Made by a program: the position numbers and the translations under genes. A stretch of DNA of 64,000 nucleotides from assembly GCA_030710605.1 (NCBI GenBank), contig CP092880.1:3192981-3256980 (forward strand). Direction: 5' to 3'. Shown here in pieces: positions 20,409 through 32,400 of this stretch. Under the pieces are notes generated by a model that worked only from the letters and a program-made list of their open reading frames with translations, had not been told where the DNA came from and did no database searches. The stretch is from Cordylochernes scorpioides (taxonomy: Eukaryota; Arthropoda; Arachnida; Pseudoscorpiones; Chernetidae). Every line of letters begins with the position of its first letter. The first letter of the stretch is position 1.

Positions 20409-23400
20409 CTGGTTAGTGCCTACTTCTGTATTGGTATCATGAGACACACAATGAAGGCCAATGACACAGCAAAATCAGCAGCAATGCCTAACTTAGACCT
20501 TGATTTTGAATCCATCAAATCATACAAAAAATAGAAATATCCAGGCAAAATACATCCCATCATTGGTATCTGAACCAAAAGCCTGGAGCTACTCTGGAAT
20601 GTGAGATGAACCGACAGGCAGCAACCTGTTATTTCCAGGCTCAAAACTGGCAGCCATACAAGACTGCTCCTCTTCCAGGATGGTGTAAAGACACAATGTA
20701 CCATCTACAGGACCAAAGAGATCTCACCAGACCACCTCTTGGAATGTATGAAGCCTCAAGACAGGACCTGTATTCCAACCCACCAAGATTGTGAATTTAA
20801 TTCATGAATTCAAACTCCATGACCTTGTATACAATGGGATAACAAAGAAATAAATATATTGGCATCATTGGAGTAGGATTTCCTAGACTCTCTTGACCTG
20901 GCAACTCTTGAGTGAACCTCCTGTTACTTTAACTCCAGCCATTTTACCCAGAGCCATCCTTCACATTTCAATTTACAGATATATATGATATCACTGTCAG
21001 CCTGGTGAATGTACAAGAGAACCAACCTCTTTCTGAAGGACAACACCAAGTTGCAGAGCCAAGTGTCCTCTTACAGGGAAGGTGCTAAATAATAAAATCA
21101 ACAATTTTGGTCCTAGTTAAATAAAAAAAAAAAGGTCAATAGAACATCAGGAAGCTAAATCTGTGGTTCACACACACCCTAGTTCATCCTTTCCACCACC
21201 AGGAGAGTCTCATTCCTTCCCTCAGTGACTTACAACAGCTGCCATACAAAGAGAACCTGTCCAACATAGGCTGCAGCAACAGATTTACAAGAGATTCAGG
21301 CTATATATCATTCTAAGGAGCTGTCTGTATGCAAACCAAGTTGTAGACCATCTAGTTTCTCCCTAGAGTATCAAGAGAGCTTATTACTCTAGGGATATAC
21401 TATGTCCTTTAACACTTCACTGATCACCACCAACAGGGTGATAGCTACTGCATAGGAGATACTCCAACCTCTTTGACAGTTGAGAAACCACTGTGGAACT
21501 CCTTTCTTCAGCTACTGGACAGTCAGGACTGGCCAATTATAGAAACTCTTTTATTGACATCTTTCTTTCCAAGTCATCAGCATTGAGCAGTGTCTCAACG
21601 AGGGAAGTTTACAACTTTAGGAATATAACCCCAGGCATATTGTCATAGAATATTTAAATTTTTCTTTAGTAAAATATAGTGTTAAAAATAAATTAAATTT
21701 TTTACTATTAATCTACAGAGAGGCCAATTCAGTAGTTCAATGGGGTGAGAGAACATCCTACAGTGTAACTAACTGTTTGAACTTGTCCTCAGTCTGGAGG
21801 AGTGGAAGCTACTACAGTGACAAAGCTATCTATCCCTACATGTAACAACAGCTAGGAATCAACATATATATATATTAAAAAATGAGATCACATTAATACA
21901 AGGGGAGGAAGTATGTCTTCAGTGAACTAAGGTGGAGAAATATTTGTCTCCTAATTAGGCATCACTTGTGACAATATACAGTAGAACTACCTTTCTGTAA
22001 AGGACATCACCTAGTTACAGAGCCAAAGTGTTCTTTAGAGAGAGGTGTCCTCTTACTGGAGAGTTGCTAAATAGTAAAAAAGGTAATTTTGTTGATGAGA
22101 GGTGTCCAGTAACAAGAGTGTAGAAACATCCATCTATAGAAAGATTACAAAGTGCCACAACCTACCAGAAGGAGAGGAGTGGTTGCTACTGGAAGCTCCA
22201 GGGGATTCCATACTGGAACAAACAACCCGTCAGTCAACTGGCTTCAAATGGGCGAGACCTCCTGGCTATTATATTGGTGATAAAAAGGACCAAACAATAA
22301 TGATAATTTGTGTAATATATTGTTGCATCATGGCTAATGTACCTATTTTATTTTAAATTGTAATATTATTTTTCATATATTTCAAATTCAAATTTATATT
22401 TATTTATTTTATTAAACAAAATATATATATTATAAACAGATTTATGTATTATAAAAATCATGATTTGTATTTTGGCACACTGCGTGACTTGACTGCTCTC
22501 TTTGATGTGAGAAATAAATAAATAATTCTGGAGGCTACTTAAAGTTATCTCCACTTATATAAATTTGTAGGATGGTTGAAACACGCTCTGGTAAGATACA
22601 AGACCCGGCACAGGAGAGAATCAAGGTTGAAGAGTCTGACAACCTGGTGCAACAATATAATATGTATATATGGTTTTGACCAAGGACTTGGTTGTTGTTG
22701 TGTGATGTAATCAATATATAGGGTGAGATGTTTTTAGTTCTTATGATAATTCTGTAATAATATTATACAAATATATAACATACAATATCTTTTAATAAAA
22801 ACTACACTACCTAAGTTTATTGAATATTAGGTAGAAGAGTACATAACATAAATTATAGATTAGAAATATAAGGTAACAAGACAACGATTTATTTATTTAG
22901 ACCACAAACAATGCTTCTCCCATGAGAATTGCTGGCTCGGCAACCCTGGAGCTCTGACGTCACTACCTGTGGATGTAACCCAGGCGAGGCTGCGTGGCCA
23001 CGAGACTTATTCTTTTCTCTTTTCTCCATGTTTACTTTTAATCTATATATATTCCTTTTACCTTGTAGTTAATTAAAGTATAATTAACGTTGAGCGCTGT
23101 GTGTAATCAATTGGAATACAACAAAGATTATGAGACTGAAGAAGCGCAAGGCCTAAAACTTGAGACAAGAAGCGCAAGACTTAAAACGTCATACTGAAGA
23201 AGCGCAAGGCCTAAAACGTGAGTAAACAAATTTCCTTTGATTACATGGAACATCCTTTTTTCTACTTACCAAATATTTTGTAAAATGGCAAACACAACGA
23301 TTACAAAACTAAATGGTGCTAATTACTCCAGCTGGAGCTTCCAGATGAAACTCGTTCTAATCGAAAACGATTTGTGGAGTTTGATCAATCCAGGAGAGGC

Positions 23401-26400
23401 TAAGCCTGACCCTAGTGACCTTGTTGCAACAAAACTTTTTTTGTCGCGGGAGGGTAAGGCGTTTGCAAAAATTTGCCTCGGGATTAATGATGAACAACAA
23501 TTGCATGTTCAACATTTGAATACTCCGAAAGAGGTCTGGGAGGAACTGGAAAAATTATACGCACCAAAGGATAGTAGATATCGAGCCGTACAACTAAGAA
23601 GGCAGTTATATGGCGAAAGGTTGACTCAGCACAGCAATATGGAAGGGTATATGGGGAAGATAAACTACATTGTAAACGAACTGGCCCAAATTGGCGACAA
23701 AATTGATGATGGCGATTTGGCTATGGTTCTTTTGGGTGGATTACCAGAGGATTGGGACATCGTTGTCTCAACCATATGTAACTTGCCTGATTCAGACTTC
23801 ACGACCGCCACAGTTAAAAGACGGCTGTTGGCAGAAGCAGAAAGGCGTTCGTCTAATCTACCAAAAGATGTGGGTGCCATGGTCGTTAATGCCTCTTCGA
23901 AGCCCATTGAAACAGAAAAACAATTTAAAGCAAAGGTTGTTTGTTTCAAATGTGGAGGTAAAGGCCATTATGCAAGGGAATGCAGGAAGAAAGGAAAGAA
24001 TGAACAAAGACCAAAGAGGTTTGACCAAAACAAAGGCGTAAATATGTCGGCAATGTGCAACACTTTGTTTGGAGCTACCGCCGAGACCTGGATCATAGAT
24101 TCTGGAGCGACGCACCATATGACTCCCAAGAGAGATTACTTCACATGTCTGAAAGAGTGCACAAGCAATATGAGTTCCATCACTATTGCGAATGGCTCTT
24201 CTATAGAAGCATGTGGTATCGGTACTGTCAGTGCCAATATTGTTGGACACAAGGGAGATGCCAGCAATATGGTTGCCCAGAACACCTTGTATGTTCCAGA
24301 TATGCGTCACAGTGTTCTGTCTGTACGCCAAATGATAGAAAACGGTAGAAAGGTTGTCTTCAACAGGAGTGGTTGCCACATTATGGACATGAAAGGTAAA
24401 CTCTTGATAGAGGGAAAGAAGTTGGGTAGACTTTACTACGTCCAGACTACTCCATCCTCTCCGATAGATCAGAATGATCATGTTTCTCTTGCATCTGAAT
24501 GCAAGGAAGAGCTTACACTGGAACTTTGGCACAAAAGGCTGATGCATGTAAATGCATATACGATAGCAAAGATGGCCAAGAACCAAAGCGTAAGAGGACT
24601 TAATTGCAGCCCGGCAAAGCCAGAAAAGTGCGAAGACTGCTTGATCGGCAAGTCTTACCGTCTGCCATTCCTTCAACACTCACACAAGGAGGAAAAAGAA
24701 ATCATGCCGTTGGACTTGGTGCATGCGGATTTGATGGGTCCACTCGACGTATTGAGCTGGGGAGGAGCCAAGTACGTCTTAACCATCATTGATGAATCTA
24801 CGAGATATACAAGTGTATTTTTCCTGAAAAACAAAGGCGAAACCCTGGGAAAAGTCAAAGAGTGGATTCAAGAATCTGAGAAACAAACCAGCCGGAAACT
24901 AAAACGAATACGTACGGATAATGGCTTGGAATTTTGTTCCAAAGAATGGGACACTTTCTGCACGAGCGTCGGAATAGTTCATGAACACACTATGACGTAT
25001 ACACCTCAACAGAATGGTGTGGCAGAAAGAATGAATAGGACACTCCTAGATCTTGTCAGGAGCACTATATCTGGAAGTGGTCTGCCAAAGGCTTCCTGGG
25101 CGGAGCTGACTTACACCGCAGCCTATGTCAGAAACAGAGTTCTCAACAATCACAATGGTGAAAGTACGCCATATGAACTGTGGACAGGGAACAAGCCTAG
25201 TCTTAAACACCTAAGAGCTATTGGCTGTCAAGTATTTGTCCATATTCCAAGACAAGTCCGTAAATCCAAACTCGAAAGAAGAGCTGTCAAAGGTAACCTT
25301 GTTGGATATGCACTCAGAGGACGTGGCTACAGAGTGTGGATTCCTGAGATGAAGAAAGTGGTGGAATCTCGGGACTGTGTCTTCAAAGAGAGTGATGTAT
25401 CGAGGAACGACAGCAACCGGGAGGAGCTTCCATCAATTGAACACTTCAGCTATGGGACTCAACGGGAGATTGTAGAGTACCCAGTGTCTTTATTAGATCA
25501 AGAAGACGTGACACCTACAGAAGAGGACAGCCATAATAAAGATACTGTAAAGCCTTCTCCTACTCGATCTCATCCAATGATCCTAAGGAACCAGAGAAAT
25601 GCTCAGATCTCAATTGAACTCCTCAGTACTGAAGCAAATAAGGGGAGAAACCTACACGAACTTCATCGTTCGAGACTCTTAAGCGGCGAAGTGATCCATG
25701 AATAGGAGGTCACTTCGAGGGAGGAGATTGCTGGCTCGGCAACCCTGGAGCTCTGACGTCACTACCTGTGGATGTAACCCAGGCGAGGCTGCGTGGCCAC
25801 GAGACTTATTCTTTTCTCTTTTCTCCATGTTTACTTTTAATCTATATATATTCCTTTTACCTTGTAGTTAATTAAAGTATAATTAACGTTGAGCGCTGTG
25901 TGTAATCAATTGGAATACAACAAGAATGAATAGTAAAGAGAAATGTACAACAAAGTAATGGTGAGTTATTTTATGGGGCTTCTCTTTCCTCGACAAATCT
26001 TTTATTGTTGAGAAGTTAATTTATTTTGAAAAGTGTGAGAAGTTTGGAAAAAAAGTGGGTAAACCACCAAACATTTATACCTTTCAAATAGCAGTAAATG
26101 CCATCTCAAGCCATTGAAGATAGAAAATAATAACAAAATCTACCCCACTTGCCCAAAATGTAGCTTGGCACCTGCAGCTCCAGAACACATTTTGGCTTGC
26201 ATTAGATGCACTAAACAGGACCTTTGGGAGAGGCCGCTGCTCATCATAAAACAGCTCGAGGAGCATGAACTCATGGAATTCGTGTAATCTTTACACAAGG
26301 GGATAAGAAACAACAACAACAACAAATAGCAGTAAATAGCTGATGTTAACAATACAGTGGAATCTTGTTATACCATCAACTTGGTTAGAACCCAACATAA

Positions 26401-29400
26401 TTGGCAATTGTTTCAACCTGGTTATACCAATATAAAGTGTTAAATTATAAAACTATTTTAGAGGCATAATATTCTTTTTAAAATAAAATAATTTCTACTG
26501 TCCTTACTGCGATGGAAAAATTAAAGGGAGGGCCTGGCTCATCAGTGGTGAACCCTCCCAGTATTTTTCCATCGCAGTAAGGACAGTAGAAATTGTTTTA
26601 TTTTAAAAAGAATATTACGCCTCTAAAATAGTTTTATAATTTGATAACAGATGGCGCTCTAGTATATCGTAACAATATAAAGTGTGATTCCAAGTGATGT
26701 TTCTTATCCCCCTTGTGCAAATGTTACATAAATACCATGCTTCTCAAGCTGTTTGATGATAAGCCTCTCTCAAAGGTTCTGTTTAGTGCATGTGTTGTGG
26801 AGGTGTCAAGCTACAAGTGATGTTGTATCAGCCAGTACTTACCATTCTTCCTCCTCCTCCTCAGGGCCAGGAGAGAAGAGCCGCTCCTCCACCTCCGCCA
26901 GCTGTCTCCTTGACATCTCCAGGGCTATCAGCAGATCCATGGAGGAGTCTAGCTCCGACATGTCTGCTCAACAACACACTCTATACCTATATATATATAT
27001 GCCTTTTTTTCTTTCTTAAATTATGATCCCCATACAATATCATATTTGTACTATTTTTTCACATTCTCTGGCAATTCTGTCAATATGTCGTTGGGACCCC
27101 CACTGGCCTGGATGCAGGCTGCCACTTGGCATGTCATGAACTGATAAAGATCCTTTTGGTGTGCTGCGGGATTTCTTGCCAAATTGTCTCCAACTGTAAG
27201 GCTAAATAGTCAACATTCCAGGATGGTTGCAGTCACCTTCCCATCAGATCCCAGATGTGCTCTAAGGGAGAGAGATCACGCAACTTTGCTGGCAAAAGAA
27301 GAGTTGAAGATTGAAGACGATCCATAGTAACATGTGTCGTGTGTGACTGGGTAAGAATCTTGGGGGGCCATTGAAGCATTTTTTTTTTTAAATTATACAA
27401 AAAGTGTCTTATGCAGGATTCAATCCTGGTTCATGGCTGTCAAAAACTGACCGACCACTTGTCTCCGCAAATGTAAAGTTGGTGGCCCTACTTAAGGAGA
27501 AGACAATACAAGGGGAATGGGTACCTTGCTGCCAGAGGAAGCCGCTGCCCTCCCCCTCCTCATCAGATAGAGAGGAGTGGCGGGAGTTGAAGATGGCCGA
27601 GGGATTGGTGTGGAGTCCCCGGGAGTCCACCACCCAGGAGTCTGAGTCCTGTCTTTGGCTGGCCAAGATGGCACGCCGGAGCTCATCCTGCCCCAGTACC
27701 ACTCATCATACCAAAACCTTTCTTTATAAAAAAAATATATAATTGAGAGAAAGGCAGAATAAAGACATTTTAAAATATTCACTACTTATAAAGGATACTT
27801 TAGCCCTCGCTCCCAACACAGGCTGTTGTTGGGTTCTGTGCTGCCTGGAGTACAGGAGCTCCATCTATGCTTCCTTCCTGAGGTGAATCTGTATAAGACC
27901 CCTGGTCTTAATAAAGCTGTATGTGTATGGATACTTTAATATAAAACCATATTTGCTGAAGAGCTTTGCCTGATGCAATTTCTTAAAATTATATATGTGC
28001 ACCTCTAACAGACCTATAAGCTTAAACACAAGGTAAAGAATAACTTCTTAGGTCCATTGAAGTCAAATAAAATTGATGAGGCACAATTTGGATTGTAGAT
28101 TATAAACACAAGGTTATAATCTACAATCCAAATTGTGCCTCATCAATCAGACCTATAAGCTTATGTCTGTAGATTCCCTAAACACCCCATAGCGGTCTTC
28201 CATAGTAAATACAGAGTATATAAGAAACCCAACCCAATACAATAGTAGAGAGGTCTGGAGATTAAGTTGGTGACACTGCTGAGAAGGTTCACCTTTCATG
28301 AGCAAAGCCCTCTATTCAATAACTTTTATAATTAATGATAGAGCACAATTTGGATTATAGATACACGAAAATAGACCTAACCCAAATAATTTAATAGTGT
28401 GTGACGTTTCTGTGCTGTTGGCAGTGTTTTTAATGCTGTTACCAAAATGTCACACACTATTAAATTATTTGGATTAGGTCTTATTTTGATGAGGCACAAT
28501 TTGGATTGTAGATTATAAACACAAGGTAATAAGACCAAATCCAAATAAATTAATAGTGTGTGACGTTTCGGTAACAGTGTTGTTACCATCTTCAGACAAA
28601 AGTACTGAATGAGAGAATTTTACCACAGCATGCTTTTAAATAGTTCCTGTTATCAAGTGTGTAAACAAGATAACAGATAAGAAGATATTTATCTGATAAA
28701 CAGATGGGTAAACACCTGCTGATTAATATTCTTAGAATTAAAAGTTTTTTCAAATATAATTAAAAGCATATCTATAAATATCATTTATATTTCCTCTTTC
28801 TTCCATTCTGTTAATTGTAGCACATTTCTTTTGAATGAAAAATGCTTCTTTAAATTGTCTCTTAAAATAATTTTTCTCATAATCTAGTATCTTTGTTTCT
28901 TTTAGGTTAAAATTATTATGTCCTGTGATTTTTCTATGTTCTACAAGTGCAGAATTCTCTATTTTATCCCATTTCAGAGCATATTCATGGTTTTTCATTC
29001 TTTCTTTTAAAGTTCTGGATGTTTGTCCTACATAACATTGGTCACATTTTTCACATTTCACTTCATAAATTAAACCTGCTCTATTTGGTATGTGAGTGTT
29101 CTTATGGTTGTTGATATATTGAGAGATAGGGTTACATGGTTTCCATGCAATGTTTATTTTTTCATACTTTTTAATATATTAGTCAAATTTCTTGCAAACT
29201 TTTGATTTATAAATGGCAATGTGATAAATTTGGCTTCTTTGTTTTTGCACTTTAGATTTTGAATTAAAGTATTATTCTCATATTTTTGGTTCATGTCTTC
29301 TATTATTCTATCTATCAATTTGATGGGAAAATCTTCATTGATTAGTTCTTTTTTGATGTTGTTAATTTCTATATTTCTTTTAGTTGTATCATTAATGAGT

Positions 29401-32400
29401 GTAAAAGCTCTATATATAAGAGCTTTTACTAATCCTACTTTTTGGCTGAAATGGTGCTGTGAGCTAAAGTTCCAATAAGTTCCTGTATGTGTTGGTTTTT
29501 TGTATATAGAGGTTGTAATGTTGTTATTGTTGTATGATAAGTTCATGTCCAGGAAATTTATTGATTTGTTGTTATCTACTTCCATAGAGTAATTGATATC
29601 AGGCAATATATTGTTGAAAGTATCCAAAATTTTTTGTTCACTTCCCTGATTAATAAATAAAATGGAGTCATCCACATATCTTTTAAAATAATAAACATCA
29701 TTTTTAATTGTTCAAATCTCTTTCAGCCTTTTTCCAGTTAGTATTGCTGCTCCATAGAATTATGTCATCAGCGAAAAGTCCAATATTGGTTTTATGTAAA
29801 ATTTTTTCTTCTATGCCTGCAATAAATAGGGTGAAGAGAGTTGGCTAAGGACTGATCCTTGTGGTAATCCTTGGTACAATTTGAAGGTTTTAGATAGAGT
29901 GCCATTATATTTGACCCTGATGTATCTATTTTTAAGGAAATCATTTATCCAAGTGATAGCTTTTCCATCAATTTTGAAATGTTTGTATAATTTTGTAATT
30001 AACTTGTTTTTCCATACCCCTTATCAAAAGCTTGTGTAAGGTCTAAAAAAGCAGCTATTGTGTGGTTAGTTGGTTTTCTGTTTTGTGCATCTTTTACCTT
30101 TTGTGTGAAAAATAAGAGTTGGTCTATTGTCCCATGTCCTTTCCTAAATCCATATTGTTCTTTTGGTAAGAGATTTCTTGTGTCGAGGTGGTAGGTGGGT
30201 CGTCTGAGTATAATTTTTTCCATTAATTTGCAGCAAATACTTGTGAGGGAGATAGGTCGGTAGTTTTTTGGGTCATCAGCAGATTTGTCAAGTTTTTTAA
30301 TAGGAATTATTGTTGCAGTTTTCCAGTCTTGAGGCAATTTTCCAGTTTTCCAGGAGTTATTGAAAATATCAAGAAGTTTTTCTTTGCCATTTTTGCCCAA
30401 GTTTGATATCATTTGGCCATGGATTCCATCTGGCCCAGGAGTCTTGTTCAGGTCAGTGTTTTCTAATGCATAATCTAGCTCTTTCATATTGATTTTTTCA
30501 TGGAAAATATTATGAGTGCTAGTGACGTTTTTACAGTCATGGATAATCTTTCGGGCCTTTTTTTCAACTTTCTTATCTTTTATTTCAAATTTGATTTTAC
30601 TACTTATTTGATATGAATTACCTAAAAGATTAGCAGCATTTTTGTCATTAGTTGCTGGGGTACCATCTGTATTCTTAATCATATTTGTGTTTTCAGTTTG
30701 TGGCTGGGCTCTGTCAATTTGTTTTGCCAAATGCCAAAGTTTTGTATTTGGGTTTCTTGGGTTCAGGTTTTCACAAGTTTGTTTCCATTTTTCCCTTTTC
30801 ATATTTACGTATAATCTTTTTATTTTTGCATTCACAATGTTCAGTTCAGTTCTACAATTTGTTTGGTTTTGGGTGCACTTTTTTTGTAGTTCATTTCTTT
30901 TAGTTATAAGTATTTGAATATCTTTTGCCTGGTGTGTATAATTTGGAATCCATTTCTTAATATTACCTCTTGGTATTGAAACTTTGGCTGCTTTAATAAT
31001 GGTGTTTTTGAAAGATATCCAATTTTGTTCCAGATCTTTTATCCTAGTGGGTGCTTTTCTAAAGTCTTCATTGGTGTTTTGCTGGTAAAGATTCCAATTA
31101 GCCTTTTTGAAGTTCCAGAATTTTTCTTTAATTGAGCTGGTTTTGGTCTTGGTGCTAATTTCTATCAAAATAGGCAAATGATCACTTCCAATACTTTTTA
31201 ATATTTGCCATTTGCATTTGTGGAAAATGTCAGGACTGGAGAAACTTATATCAAGGGCTTGTGCGGTATTATAACTGTAGGAATGGTGGGTAGGATTCCC
31301 ATCATTTAAGCACATGAAGGCATTGTCGTCAAATAAGTTTGAAAGTATTTTGCCTCTTGGGTTTGGCGTGGAACATCCCCATAGTTGATGTTTGGCATTA
31401 AGGTCACCTACAATAATAGTGTTGTCTGTAAGAAATTGAGCCATTGTTCCATCGTCAATAAGTTTATTGTTTGGTGGGTGATACATATTGAATATGTTGA
31501 TGGTTTTATTTTGATTGAGGTAGACTTTGATACCTTGGGCTTCGAGGTCTGATGTGTTTGGAATATTAATGGCTATGTCTTCATAGTACAAATTCTTGAT
31601 TAAAAATGCAAGGCCACCCCCTTCTTTATTTCTGTCTTTTCTGAGGATATTGTAGTTTTTAAATTTGAGATTGTACTTTTCATTTAATTTGGTTTCCTGT
31701 AGGGCTATAATTTGTATCTTTTGTTTTTCAGCTATTTCCATTATTTCTTCTAATTTAATTTTTGTTGCTGTTGAGCACAATCCATTTATGTTGCACTGCA
31801 GAATGCTCAATTGCTTGGAAGTTGCAAAGTGTGAAGTTTGTGGAGACTGTATTATACTTATCGGACAGAACCCTCTACCTAAGTCCTGAACGCGCCCCTG
31901 TTTATTCTGCGCGACGGGCGATGCAGCATGCAAATCAACATATGATCTCATGGAATGGGGTATAGGGGTGCAGCTTTCGTTGATCATGGCACCATGATCC
32001 AGGCACACTTTGGTGAAAGTCTGACTTTGCCTGTAGTTTGAGGCCGTTCCTAACATGGAAGCAGACGCCTTTGCTGCCGACTCTAACATGAGTACAGACA
32101 CAGCTCCTCCGTATCCCTGGAGTGGGACCCTTGCTGAGGTCTATCAACCGGGTCAGTTGAAGTCAGGATTTTTAAAGAGGTCTACTCCTCTTCTAACAAT
32201 GCTGCTGTTGGTCCGCGACTGCTTATTTGTCAGAGTTATTCTGCTTGTTTCGCAGCTGGCCTTCATATCTGAAGGTCGTTCCCCTATCCGCCACCTGGGG
32301 ACGCGCCCTATAGCAGTCAGCTCTGCCAAGGGAAAGAAGATATTATTGACATGAAGCTAAATGGAAATCAAAGAATTATATCTTTAGATGTTGAATCCAT

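Larger units (their letters stand above)
22930..25922 (+). mobile_element. Ty1/copia-type LTR retrotransposon lacking RT and RNase H
   Basis: LTRs of 194 bp at 22930-23123 and 25729-25922 begin TG and end CA and appear identical by eye. The 5-bp target duplication AGAAT lies at 22925-22929 and 25923-25927. A purine-rich tract (GAGGGAGGAGA) precedes the 3' LTR. The total length of 3.0 kb is about 2 kb short of a normal copia element. The insertion lies in the intron between RBR exons 26843 and 20408, in the opposite orientation. Confidence 0.95.

Noticed and set aside
23858..24679. 273-codon minus-strand ORF inside the copia element
   Set aside because: It is antisense to the Gag-protease region and has no recognisable domain; a shadow of the plus-strand frame.
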